Program-made: the position numbers and the translations under genes | Shown here: positions 34,615-42,790 of the stretch, piece by piece | Layout: each line of letters starts with the position of its first letter | Position numbering within the stretch: the stretch's first letter is position 1 | The notes under the pieces: model-generated | Database searches by the model: none | Told to the model about the DNA's origin: nothing | The model's input: the letters and a program-made list of their open reading frames with translations, nothing else | Origin: Rhodospirillaceae bacterium | GTDB taxonomy: Bacteria; Pseudomonadota; Alphaproteobacteria; Rhodospirillales; Casp-alpha2 | DNA: 57,774 bases | Assembly: GCA_018665815.1 (NCBI GenBank) | Contig: JABJBP010000047.1 | Location: forward strand, 1 to 57,774 | Direction of reading: 5' to 3'

Positions 34615-37135
34615 CAGCCCGTTGATCATCCGGATTTTAACCCGCGAAATGCGCGGCGGCCTGAAGGGGTTCCGGGTATTTCTGGCCTCGTTGGCGTTAG
34701 GCGTTGCTGCCATCGCAGGCGTCGGCAGCATCGGCGCGTCGGTCACAGCGGGCCTGAAGGCCGATGCGCGAAATTTGCTCGGCGGCGATATTGATCTCAG
34801 ATTGTTGCACCGTGAGTTTTCCGCCGATCAATTGGCGTGGATTAAATCCCACAGCGACAATACATCAGAAATCATCAAAATGCGGGCCATGGCACGGCCA
34901 ACGAACGAACGCGATAAGCGGACCTTGGTTGAATTGAAAGCCGTTGACGGCGTCTATCCGATCACCGGGCAGTTTCAAACGGCGCCGCAATCGCCATTGT
35001 CGAACCATTTGGCGAAACATGACGGTGTTTGGGGCGCCGTTGTTGATGCAAATTTGCTGACCCGCCTCGGCGTTGCATTAGGCGGCCACATCAAGGTCGG
35101 CGCGGCTAAGTTCCAGTTACGCGCGACGGTCGTCCGCGAGCCCGATCGGAGCGCCAGCCTGTTCAGCTTCGGACCACGCCTCTTGATCGGGCGCGACGCC
35201 TTGGCGGCTACCGGCTTGATCCAGCCGGGCAGCCAAATCCGTTATCATCGACGGATCGTGTTGCCGTCGGGCGGTGATTTCAAAGTCTGGCAGACGCAAT
35301 TAGAAAAAACCTTCCCGAGCGCCGGGTGGCGAATACGTAATATCGAGAACGCCGCGCCGGGCGTCCAGCGTTTCATAGACCGGATGGCGTTGTTTTTATC
35401 GTTCGTCGGGCTCACTGTTTTGCTGGTCGGTGGACTGGGCGTCGCCAACACGGTCGCGGGCTACCTAGCAGGAAAAACCGGCACGATCGCGACACTGAAA
35501 TGTCTGGGCGCGCCGGGGCGCTTGGTGTTCCAACTTTATATGGCACAGGTTCTGGCGCTGGCCGCCGCCGGCACGGCAATCGGCGTCGCTATTGGCGGTG
35601 GCGCGGCCTATGGGTTCGCGCTTGGCGCTGCCGGGCGGATGCCGATCACGCCGGTGGCAGCATTTTACCCCGCACCACTACTGACCGCGGCAGCTTTCGG
35701 CATGTTGGTTGCCGCAACCTTCGCGCTTTGGCCAGTGGCCCGAGCCCGCGAGGTGCCAGCGGCACAACTGTTCCGCGATGCCGTTGCACCGGTTACAGGG
35801 CGGCCGCGCCGGGCTTATGTCATTGCCGCCGTCGCCGGCATTATTGGACTTGCCGCCTTCACAATACTAACTGCCGATGATCGCTATTTCGCCGCATGGT
35901 TCGTCGCCGGCACGCTGGTCACCATGGGCCTGCTCAGGCTCGGGGCCGGCGTGGTGATCGCCACTGCCAAGCGTCTGCGGCTGCCCGCTGGCACGGCGCT
36001 ACGCCTCGCCGTTGCCAATTTGCACCGGCCGGGTGCAGCAACCATCAGTATTATGTTGTCACTGGGTTGCGGTTTGGCGGTGCTGGTCGCGGTCAGCTTG
36101 ATTGAAGGGAATTTGGCCCGACAAGTCGCCGAGAGACTGCCAGAAAAGGCGCCGGCATTTTTCTTTATGGATATCCAGTCCAATCAGGTCGCGCAGTTCG
36201 ACAAGGCAGTCACCGGGGTGGCCGGGACCGGCAATTACCGCCGCGTGCCGACACTTCGGGGCCGGATCGTAAAGATCGCCGGCACGCCGGTTGATGAGGT
36301 CAAGATTGCGCCCGAGTCCCAATGGGCGATCCGTGGGGACCGGGCGTTAACTTATGCCACCAAACGTCCAACCGCTGCTGAGATTACCGCCGGCGCCTGG
36401 TGGCCCGCCGATTATGCCGGGCCTCCGGTGATTTCACTGGATGCTGGGTTGGCGCGGGGCTTCGGCGTCGAAGTGGGCGACACGTTGACGTTCAATGTTC
36501 TTGGCCGCGAGATTACCGCAAAGATCCAAAGCCTCCGAGAGATCGATTGGCGCAGTTTGCGGTTTGATTTCGCCGTGATCTTTGCGCCAAGCACCTTGGA
36601 AGGCGCACCGCATACCCATATCGCTGCCATTGAAGCGCCGCCCGGCGCCGAAGACGCCGTTGAGAAAGCCGCCACCGACACGTTCCCGAATATTTCCGCA
36701 ATTCGAGTCCGTGATGCACTGGCCGCCGCCGCCAATCTTCTAGCCGGGATTAGCGCAGCGGTGACAGGCACGGCGGCGCTCACCGTTCTGGCCGGTACAT
36801 TGGTCCTGGGCGGCGCCATTGCCGCGCATCGCCAGCGCCGAGTCTATGATTCCGTGGTTTTCAAGGTTCTAGGTGCGACCCGCCGGCGCTTGCTGGGGCT
36901 TTTCATGATGGAATATGCGGTGTTGGGGCTGGTCACTGCACTGGTGGCAGCGGCCGTCGGCACGCTCGCGGCATGGGCTGTTGTGCGGTTTTTGATGCAT
37001 ACGACCTGGATTTTCCTGCCCGCCAGCGTAGCAGCAACCGTTGTCGGCGCCTTGGTTGTCACGCTGTGTGTCGGATTTTTTGGCACCTGGCGCTCATTGG
37101 GCGATAAGGCCACAGTGCATTTACGCAATCAATAA
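34607..37135 (+). CDS. ybbP: ABC transporter permease, FtsX-like (YbbP-type)
   Basis: An 842-residue inner-membrane protein. An N-terminal membrane helix (LGVAAIAGVGSIGASV) is followed by a large periplasmic domain and a first FtsX block near residues 260-420. More helices and a second periplasmic domain lead to a C-terminal FtsX block (last 130 residues, with VYDSVVFKVLGATRRRLL). This double-FtsX layout is typical of YbbP. ATG 34607 overlaps the end of the ATPase gene and begins the conserved MRDSPLIIRILTREMRGG segment. Confidence 0.92.
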   Translation: MRDSPLIIRILTREMRGGLKGFRVFLASLALGVAAIAGVGSIGASVTAGLKADARNLLGGDIDLRLLHREFSADQLAWIKSHSDNTSEIIKMRAMARPTNERDKRTLVELKAVDGVYPITGQFQTAPQSPLSNHLAKHDGVWGAVVDANLLTRLGVALGGHIKVGAAKFQLRATVVREPDRSASLFSFGPRLLIGRDALAATGLIQPGSQIRYHRRIVLPSGGDFKVWQTQLEKTFPSAGWRIRNIENAAPGVQRFIDRMALFLSFVGLTVLLVGGLGVANTVAGYLAGKTGTIATLKCLGAPGRLVFQLYMAQVLALAAAGTAIGVAIGGGAAYGFALGAAGRMPITPVAAFYPAPLLTAAAFGMLVAATFALWPVARAREVPAAQLFRDAVAPVTGRPRRAYVIAAVAGIIGLAAFTILTADDRYFAAWFVAGTLVTMGLLRLGAGVVIATAKRLRLPAGTALRLAVANLHRPGAATISIMLSLGCGLAVLVAVSLIEGNLARQVAERLPEKAPAFFFMDIQSNQVAQFDKAVTGVAGTGNYRRVPTLRGRIVKIAGTPVDEVKIAPESQWAIRGDRALTYATKRPTAAEITAGAWWPADYAGPPVISLDAGLARGFGVEVGDTLTFNVLGREITAKIQSLREIDWRSLRFDFAVIFAPSTLEGAPHTHIAAIEAPPGAEDAVEKAATDTFPNISAIRVRDALAAAANLLAGISAAVTGTAALTVLAGTLVLGGAIAAHRQRRVYDSVVFKVLGATRRRLLGLFMMEYAVLGLVTALVAAAVGTLAAWAVVRFLMHTTWIFLPASVAATVVGALVVTLCVGFFGTWRSLGDKATVHLRNQ

Positions 37136-37254
37136 GCTCCGATATATGTCCGCAAGGCCTTGATAACGTCATTGGACGCACCTATTTTATCGGGACAGTG
37201 AATTCACCGCCGTGCCTTTAGTGATGTGCGCGGCGTCAACCAAAGGAGTTGAAA

Positions 37255-37989
37255 ATGGCTCTCGGACCACAAAACAAAGTTCACCTGCGCACCGCCCAAA
37301 TGAGCGGTGATCAAGCGTATGCCGCCGACATCGACGTCGGGCTGCGTGCCTATATGCTGAAGGTTTACAACTACATGTGCATCGGCCTCGGCTTGACCGG
37401 CGCGGTGGCCTTTGCCACCTCGACCTCACCGGCCATGATGCAAGCGATTTATGGCACCCCGCTTCAGTGGGTGGTGATGCTGGCGCCCATTGGCCTGGTG
37501 TTCTTCCTGGCCGCGAAGGTCAATTCCATGCAGGCGTCGACGGCACAAACCGTTTTCTGGGTCTTTGCCGGCCTCATGGGTTTGTCGATGGCCTATATTT
37601 TCGTTGCCTACACAGGTGAAAGCGTCACCCGTGTCTTCTTCATTACGGCTGGCGCCTTCGCTGGCCTAAGCCTCTATGGCTATACGACGAAGAAAAACCT
37701 CTCGGGCATGGGCTCATTTTTAATCATGGGCGTGATCGGCCTTATAATCGCCAGTGTCGTAAACATTTTCCTGGCCAGCACTGCGTTGCAGTTCGCCATT
37801 TCCGTCCTCGGCGTGCTGATCTTCGCCGGCCTGACCGCCTACGACACCCAAAAGATCAAAGCGATCTATCTGGAAAGCGACGGCACCGCCGTCGCTGAAA
37901 AGAAGGCCATCATGGGCGCTCTGACGCTTTATCTGGACTTCATCAACATGTTCATCTTCATGCTGCATCTATTCGGCAACCGCGAATAA
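37255..37989 (+). CDS. Bax inhibitor-1/YccA family membrane protein
   Basis: A 244-residue protein with seven hydrophobic segments from about residue 30 onward. BI-1 features are RAYMLKVYNYMCIGLGLTG (start of TM1), FAGLTAYDTQKIKAIY and YLDFINMFIFMLHLFGNRE at the end. Bacterial members such as YetJ conduct calcium in a pH-dependent way, while YccA modulates FtsH; the role here is open. ATG 37255 has AAAGGAG seven bases upstream. A strong terminator follows. Confidence 0.94.
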   Translation: MALGPQNKVHLRTAQMSGDQAYAADIDVGLRAYMLKVYNYMCIGLGLTGAVAFATSTSPAMMQAIYGTPLQWVVMLAPIGLVFFLAAKVNSMQASTAQTVFWVFAGLMGLSMAYIFVAYTGESVTRVFFITAGAFAGLSLYGYTTKKNLSGMGSFLIMGVIGLIIASVVNIFLASTALQFAISVLGVLIFAGLTAYDTQKIKAIYLESDGTAVAEKKAIMGALTLYLDFINMFIFMLHLFGNRE

Positions 37990-38012
37990 GCGCCCGAAGA
38001 TTTTTGATGGAG

Positions 38013-38046
38013 AACCGCCCGGGGAATTCCCGGGCGGTTTCTTTTT
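38013..38046 (+). terminator. Rho-independent terminator after the BI-1 gene
   Basis: AACCGCCCGGG and CCCGGGCGGTT form an 11-bp stem closed by GAATT, followed by TCTTTTT, 23 bp after the stop codon. Confidence 0.92.
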
Positions 38047-38109
38047 GGCAGGGCGGCAAGGGCATTGCATACTGCCGACCGCTCAAAATAACGCCTTCGA
38101 GGAGATATC

Positions 38110-38853
38110 ATGCGTCTCAAGGATAAAATCGCCATCATCACCGGTGCCGGGTCGGGTTTTGGCGAAGGCATTGCCAAGCGCTTCGCCGAAGAAGGCGCCA
38201 AAGTCGTGGTAGCGGATATCGACGCGGCGGCGGGCCGGCGGGTCGCCGAAGAGATCGACGGCGCGCTCTTTGTCGAAGCCGACGTTACCGACAGTGCCTC
38301 GGTAAAGGCCATGGCCGACGCCACGCTAGATGGCTTTGGCGGCCTCGACATCTTGGTCAACAACGCCGGTGTCACGCATCTCAACCAATCCATGCTCGAC
38401 GTCGACGAGGCGACCTTCGACAAGGTCTATGCGGTCAATGTAAAAAGCATTTACCTGACGGCGATCCACTGCGTCCCGGCCCTGATTGAGCGCCGTGGCA
38501 CCATCGTTAATATCGCGTCTGCCGCCGCCGTCAGTCCCCGCCCGGGACTGACCTGGTACAACGGCACCAAGGGCGCAGCGGTGACGTTGACCAAGTCCAT
38601 GGCGGTAGAGTTGGCCGGACAGGGCGTGCGCGTTAACGCGATCAATCCAGTGATCGGCGAGACTGGCCTGACGGTGGAGTTCATGGGCGGCGTGGACAGC
38701 CCGGAAATCCGCGAGAAATTCATCTCATCCATTCCCCTGGGCCGTATGTCGACGCCTTTGGATATTGCCAACGCAGCGCTATTTCTAGCATCCGATGAGG
38801 CGGCGCTGGTCACCGGCGTATGTATGGAAGTCGACGGCGGACGCTGCGTCTAA
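38110..38853 (+). CDS. SDR family oxidoreductase
   Basis: A 247-residue classical short-chain dehydrogenase. It has TGAGSGFGEGIAKRF (cofactor loop), VVADIDAAAG (Asp favouring NAD), NNAGVTH, and the catalytic Ser in IVNIASAAAVSP. WYNGTKGAA (YxxxK) and the INPVIGETGL loop follow. It resembles 3-oxoacyl-ACP reductase/glucose dehydrogenase-type enzymes; the substrate is unknown. AGGAG precedes ATG 38110. The gene that once followed appears to be a 2-hydroxyacid dehydrogenase, now only a fragment. Confidence 0.9.
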   Translation: MRLKDKIAIITGAGSGFGEGIAKRFAEEGAKVVVADIDAAAGRRVAEEIDGALFVEADVTDSASVKAMADATLDGFGGLDILVNNAGVTHLNQSMLDVDEATFDKVYAVNVKSIYLTAIHCVPALIERRGTIVNIASAAAVSPRPGLTWYNGTKGAAVTLTKSMAVELAGQGVRVNAINPVIGETGLTVEFMGGVDSPEIREKFISSIPLGRMSTPLDIANAALFLASDEAALVTGVCMEVDGGRCV

Positions 38854-38865
38854 GAAAGAGAAAAC

Positions 38866-38964
38866 ATTTCGAAAGATATCAAGCTTCTGGTGACCCGCTA
38901 GTTCCCGCCAGACGTACTGGCCCGCGCCGATCACGATTACAATTTGAGAACGCCGGAGCAATAA
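38866..38964 (+). pseudogene. N-terminal remnant of a 2-hydroxyacid (D-glycerate-type) dehydrogenase
   Basis: One frame reads (ATT)SKDIKLLVTR, then TAG (38899-38901), then FPPDVLARADHDYNLRTPEQ and TAA. This matches the usual opening of D-glycerate/2-hydroxyacid dehydrogenases (KxLVTRRLPxxVEARA...YDxRLNPxD) in order and spacing. The start codon is ATT, apparently a changed ATG, with AAAGAG nearby. One Arg-like codon has become a stop. Nothing of the remaining roughly 300 residues follows; AT-rich unrelated DNA begins instead. I infer a gene destroyed by insertion or deletion. Confidence 0.6.
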
Positions 38965-38990
38965 TCCACCACTGAAGCGGCCAGATTGAC

Positions 38991-39134
38991 AAATACGTCG
39001 GTGAATTCAAGGATGGCAAAAGGAACGGACAAGGCACCCATACCTTTGCCAAAAGTGGGAACAATTACGTCGGTGAATGGAAGGATGGCAAAAAGCACGG
39101 ACAAGGCACCTATACCCATGCCGATGGAACAGTG
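38991..39134 (+). repeat. Two MORN repeats encoded by a 72-bp tandem duplication
   Basis: Two 24-codon units follow each other: KYVGEFKDGKRNGQGTHTF and NYVGEWKDGKKHGQGTYTH, each with five more residues. They are nearly identical at DNA level and in frame with the protease at 39132. They match the MORN consensus (YxGxxxxGxxxGxGxxxxxxG). The open frame begins only after a TGA at 38973-38975 and has no ATG, so the MORN part looks cut off at its start. Confidence 0.8.
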
Positions 39135-39884
39135 AAAGAAGGCATATTTGAGAACGGTGATTTCAAATATGCCCAGAAAATCACTCCAACCGTAACTGCC
39201 AAGAAATCCCCTCCACCAAAACGTGTTGAAAGATCAAATTCAGGTAAAGTGATCTCTGCTGCTTCTGGAACTGGGTTTGCCGTTTCCTCACGTGGTCATG
39301 TGATCACGAACAATCACGTCATCAATGGATGCCAGAACGTCAAAATCCACCACAAGGGACGGGCAATACCTGCTACCGTGATCACCTATGATCCCAACAA
39401 TGATCTTGCGTTACTCAAGGGAGACTTTCGTCCATCAACGGTATTTTCTTTGAGTAATCAGAAACCGGAATTGCTTCAGGATGTTTATGTTGCTGGATAT
39501 CCTTTTGGACGAAAAATAAGCACCTCTGTCAAAGTGACTAAAGGGATCATCAGTTCTCTCACAGGTATCGGAAACAACTTCTCCAACATTCAGATTGATG
39601 CTGCACTTCAACCTGGCAACAGTGGAGGTCCGATACTGAATGAGAAGGGTAATGTGATTGGTGTTGCAGTCGCAAAACTAGACCTTAAAAAGATCTTGAA
39701 GAATTTTGGTGTCATTCCTGAGAATACAAACTTCGGTATCAAAACGAATGTCGTTAGAAGTCTTCTGGACAGCAACGACGTTGATATCCCTGTCCCCAAC
39801 AGACGTAAAATTTCCAAGTCAAAATTAGGAAAAATGATTTCCGATGGCACCTATTATCTATCGTGTTGGATGACGATGGCATAG
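39132..39884 (+). CDS. Trypsin-like serine protease, remnant of a MORN-protease fusion
   Basis: From GTG 39132 the frame gives 250 residues. The chymotrypsin-fold triad is intact: His62 in VITNNHVI, Asp91 in DPNNDLALLK, Ser164 in LQPGNSGGPI. The protein resembles the protease part of DegP/HtrA-like enzymes but has no PDZ domain. The open frame extends upstream through the MORN repeats without any ATG, so the true N-terminus, probably with a signal peptide, is missing. At the 3' end TAG 39882-39884 is followed in frame by IEKMRSRKVIFQNLD and TGA (39930-39932), suggesting an early stop. The DNA is AT-rich and unlike its flanks, indicating transfer. Likely non-functional or altered. Confidence 0.75.
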   Translation: MKEGIFENGDFKYAQKITPTVTAKKSPPPKRVERSNSGKVISAASGTGFAVSSRGHVITNNHVINGCQNVKIHHKGRAIPATVITYDPNNDLALLKGDFRPSTVFSLSNQKPELLQDVYVAGYPFGRKISTSVKVTKGIISSLTGIGNNFSNIQIDAALQPGNSGGPILNEKGNVIGVAVAKLDLKKILKNFGVIPENTNFGIKTNVVRSLLDSNDVDIPVPNRRKISKSKLGKMISDGTYYLSCWMTMA

Positions 39885-39980
39885 ATCGAGAAGATGCGGT
39901 CTAGGAAAGTTATCTTTCAGAATCTAGATTGAGACTTGCCCGTGAATGTGTCCGTAAAAAGTACAAAGGGTGTTGAGTGA

Positions 39981-40298
39981 ATGAAAACCCTAATCACAAT
40001 ATCCACACTCACATTTTTCGTGATGTTCTCATCCACCAGTTTTGCTGAGTGGAAGAGAGTGACTGAAAATGCGAAGGGAATGACCTTCTATGTGGATTTT
40101 GAGAGAATCAGAAAACACGGTGGGTATGTTTATTATTGGGTTTTGAGTGATTACTTGAAACCAACCTCACAGGGTTATTTATCTAATCAATCATATAACC
40201 AAGGTGACTGTACGTTATTTCGGTTGAAGAGTTTGAGTGTGTCATTTCACGAAAAACCGTCTGTAGTCGGTGAGTTAGAGAGAACACCTCTAAAATAG
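39981..40298 (+). CDS. Small secreted protein, surface-adhesin-E-like
   Basis: A 105-residue protein with a signal peptide (likely cleavage after SFA, residue 22). The mature part, EWKRVTENAKGMTFYVDFERIR then GGYVYYWVLSDYLKP, fits the adhesin-E-like domain (PF16747 type) found in many small periplasmic proteins. A single mature cysteine is in GDCTLFRLKSLS. AAAGGG lies before ATG 39981. It sits 48 bp beyond the protease reading frame in the same AT-rich DNA and was probably acquired with it. Function unknown. Confidence 0.75.
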   Translation: MKTLITISTLTFFVMFSSTSFAEWKRVTENAKGMTFYVDFERIRKHGGYVYYWVLSDYLKPTSQGYLSNQSYNQGDCTLFRLKSLSVSFHEKPSVVGELERTPLK

Positions 40299-40300
40299 AC

Positions 40301-40333
40301 GAACCTTAATCTGTTTTAAGGTTCCATTTTTTT
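40301..40333 (+). terminator. Rho-independent terminator after the adhesin-E-like gene
   Basis: GAACCTTAA and TTAAGGTTC form a 9-bp stem around a 6-base loop, followed by CA and seven T residues, three bases after the stop codon. Confidence 0.85.
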
Positions 40334-40462
40334 CGTAATCTATAACTAGCCTCATTACCTTCCACATATATTTTGTGGAGAAAGTAGGTGGCTAAAAACT
40401 GAACGACTTTCAGTTCCTTAACAGGTACTTGTAATTTTAAAGATATTTTTTTGGTAAATAGG

Positions 40463-40538
40463 TGGTGCCCTCTAGGTGACTCGAACACCTGACCCCAGCA
40501 TTACGAATGCTGTGCTCTACCAACTGAGCTAAGAGGGC
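40463..40538 (-). tRNA. tRNA-Thr (CGU)
   Basis: On the minus strand a full cloverleaf is present. The acceptor stem is GCCCTCT/AGAGGGC and the D arm GCTC-AGTTGGTA-GAGC. The anticodon arm is CAGCA-TTCGTAA-TGCTG with anticodon CGT, and the T arm AGGTG-TTCGAGT-CACCT. The CCA end is encoded (76 nt). Anticodon CGU reads ACG (Thr). It lies in AT-rich DNA, 148 bp from a second, broken tRNA-Thr copy with a different acceptor stem. Confidence 0.96.
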
Positions 40539-40686
40539 GTAACCATCTGTCTCTCTATAATCTAAAGATTCCCGAATGTCCAAATCATACACATAAATGA
40601 TAGTTTTTATATTCACATATCATTCACACAGATAATGTAATGGATGTAACGTATTGAAAACAATAGACGATTCGGTGGATAACTGT

Positions 40687-40725
40687 CTTACGAATGCGAT
40701 GCTCTACCAGCTGAGCTAAGGCGGC
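40687..40725 (-). pseudogene. 5' half of a second tRNA-Thr (CGU), broken after the anticodon loop
   Basis: Reading from 40725 down, GCCGCCT, TA, GCTC, AGCTGGTA, GAGC, A, TCGCA and TTCGTAA give an acceptor 5' strand, complete D arm, anticodon 5' strand and complete anticodon loop (CGT). One matching G follows and then similarity ends in AT-rich sequence. No 3' half (TGCGA...GGCGGC) exists in the window. Base composition switches back to the GC-rich background here, so this is probably the native tRNA-Thr, cut at the edge of foreign DNA. Confidence 0.8.
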
Positions 40726-40818
40726 GCCGATTGGTCTTGTTAATTACCCGGCACCCTATCCCTCAGGCGGCGCGGTCTGTCAAGTCAGATCGCCCAATGG
40801 TGACCTAAATGGACCGGG

Positions 40819-41493
40819 TCATTCGTCGCGCAAAACAGAAAAGCCGACGATGCTTCTGGGATCTGATTGCCGGTCATTGTGGGCGATAAGGGGTTCGGGA
40901 ACGCGTTCATAATCGTGCCAAATTTTTAGTGGGCCATACCAGCTTTTGTGCCACTTAGGGCGGAAATTCCAATTGTACGGCAAGACAAACAAGGGAAATC
41001 CAATGTCATCGACGGCCTTTGCAAAGCCTGCCTGATCATTGAGGGGCATACGTGCCATTTCATTACCATTTTGAAAGACGATGCTGGAATCAAGCACCGC
41101 CACCGCTGATTTCCAGGCATCGAACACCGGGCGCGCCTGTTCGCTGAAAAACAACACGCCGGTATTGTATTCGACCATGTCGCCCGCCAGCCCCCCATAA
41201 CGCCGGGCCCACGGGCATTCACAGATGCTGCACGCGAGGCCATGGCGCAGGGCTTTTTCGAAACCGAAATTCAGGTTACCCAGGACCACTGTATCGGCGT
41301 CCAAATAAAGCGTTTCGTCGAACGGGCTCAACGCAAGCATTCCCGCTTTGTCCAGCAAAGTACTGTCATCAGGCAGCCGCGCCACCTCGATAGGTAATTC
41401 CGGGTGATGTATCTCTACAGAACTGAGCGAACGCTCCAGAAGCGCCTCATCAAAATTTCCCCACACCGTATAGAGGACGCCGCGCTGAGCCAT
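40819..41493 (-). CDS. Glycosyltransferase-like protein (GT-A fold, GT8-like)
   Basis: A 224-residue protein. RGVLYTVWGNFDEALLERSL at the N-terminus and LYLDADTVVLGNL (DxD-type metal/nucleotide-sugar site, about residue 66) are typical of GT8-like enzymes. VEYNTGVLFF and a late LIAHNDRQSDP histidine also fit. It likely transfers a sugar from a nucleotide donor; no acceptor is evident and no glycan locus adjoins it. It is divergent from the CoA-transferase gene at 41547, separated by 53 bp. Confidence 0.75.
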   Translation of the reverse strand: MAQRGVLYTVWGNFDEALLERSLSSVEIHHPELPIEVARLPDDSTLLDKAGMLALSPFDETLYLDADTVVLGNLNFGFEKALRHGLACSICECPWARRYGGLAGDMVEYNTGVLFFSEQARPVFDAWKSAVAVLDSSIVFQNGNEMARMPLNDQAGFAKAVDDIGFPLFVLPYNWNFRPKWHKSWYGPLKIWHDYERVPEPLIAHNDRQSDPRSIVGFSVLRDE

Positions 41494-41546
41494 CTCATTA
41501 CCTCGCTATTTTGACCTCATGCCATTGAACGCATAATCTCGCGCCC

Positions 41547-42773
41547 ATGACATCCACACAAGAAGACGATGCAAGTGGTGATGAAGATGTGCTGGCGCTC
41601 AGTGGCATCCGTGTCATTGAATTTTGCCATATGGTCATGGGCCCGACGGCGGGCATGATCCTGGCCGATCTCGGCGCCGACGTGATCAAGATTGAACCGA
41701 TCAATGGCGACACAACGCGCCGCCTAGTTCATCAAGGTGCCGGATTCTTCGCCACCTATAATCGCAACAAGCGTTCGTTAGCGCTGGATCTGAAAACGCC
41801 GGGCGGATTGGCGGCGGCAAAACGCTTGGCCGAAGGTGCCGATGTGATTGTCGAGAATTTACGCCCCGGCGCCCTGGACGACCTGGGATTGGGTTATACG
41901 GATATGAGCGCCGACAACCCGGGGCTCATCTACTGTGCGCTGAAAGGGTTTCTGGATGGGCCTTACGCGCATCGCAAGGCGCTTGATGAGGTCGTCCAAA
42001 TGATGGGCGGATTAGCCTACATGACGGGGCCAACAGGCCGCCCGCTTCGTGCCGGCGCATCGGTTACCGATATCATGGGCGGCATGTTCGGCGTCATCGG
42101 TATTATGGCCGCGTTGCGCGACCGGGAACGCACGGGCCGAGGCCAGCCGGTCTCGGCGGCGCTTTATGAGACCACCGTGCACATGGTCGCCCAACACATG
42201 ATGCAATACGCCGTTACCGGTGAGCCCAGCGGACCCATGCCGGACCGACCGAGGGCTTGGGCTGTTTATGACACCTTCCAGACAAGCGACGGCAAAAGCG
42301 TTTTTATCGGTATCGTCAGCGATACACAGTGGAGAATATTTTGTGAAGCCTTCGCGCGCCAGGACCTGATGGACGATCCGGATCTAGCGAGCAACGCCCA
42401 GCGATTCACGGCCCGCGATCGGATCATGCCATTGCTGCGTGAACTTTTCGGCGCCCTGCCGAAGGCTGAACTCATGGAAATCTGTGATCGTATCGGATTG
42501 CCCTTCGCGCCGATCGCACGGCCGCATGATTTGTTCGAAGATCCGCATCTTCAGGAATCGCGCGGCCTTTTGGATGTCACCTTGCCGGATGGACGACCAA
42601 CCAAAGTGCCGGCGCTGCCGCTGATGATGGATGGCAATCGCACCAAGATTCGTCGCGACCTGCCAAGAATTGGCGAACACTCCAACGAGATTTTAATTGA
42701 AGCCGGTTACAGTCCGGAAGAAATCCAGGCACTGCTGAGCGATGGCGCTGTCGTCATTGAAGAGCAAGACTGA
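41547..42773 (+). CDS. Class III CoA-transferase (CaiB/BaiF family)
   Basis: A 408-residue CoA-transferase. ALSGIRVIEFCHMVMGPTAGMILADLGADVIKIE (in part) is the family opening. NRNKRSLALDLKTPGG and DVIVENLRPGALDDLGLGY follow, and the catalytic Asp lies in the KALDEVVQMMGG region. These enzymes move CoA between carboxylic acids. The acid used here cannot be identified, although the window's acyl-CoA enzymes provide context. It converges with hemY. Confidence 0.93.
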   Translation: MTSTQEDDASGDEDVLALSGIRVIEFCHMVMGPTAGMILADLGADVIKIEPINGDTTRRLVHQGAGFFATYNRNKRSLALDLKTPGGLAAAKRLAEGADVIVENLRPGALDDLGLGYTDMSADNPGLIYCALKGFLDGPYAHRKALDEVVQMMGGLAYMTGPTGRPLRAGASVTDIMGGMFGVIGIMAALRDRERTGRGQPVSAALYETTVHMVAQHMMQYAVTGEPSGPMPDRPRAWAVYDTFQTSDGKSVFIGIVSDTQWRIFCEAFARQDLMDDPDLASNAQRFTARDRIMPLLRELFGALPKAELMEICDRIGLPFAPIARPHDLFEDPHLQESRGLLDVTLPDGRPTKVPALPLMMDGNRTKIRRDLPRIGEHSNEILIEAGYSPEEIQALLSDGAVVIEEQD

Positions 42774-42790
42774 GAAGACCGCGACAAGTG

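Noticed and set aside
38991-39134. Tandem repeat considered as a CRISPR array
   Set aside because: Two adjoining 72-bp units without spacers that translate as MORN repeats; not CRISPR.
40306-40488. Minus-strand frame overlapping the tRNA
   Set aside because: It runs into the tRNA-Thr gene and the terminator hairpin; no signal of a real gene.
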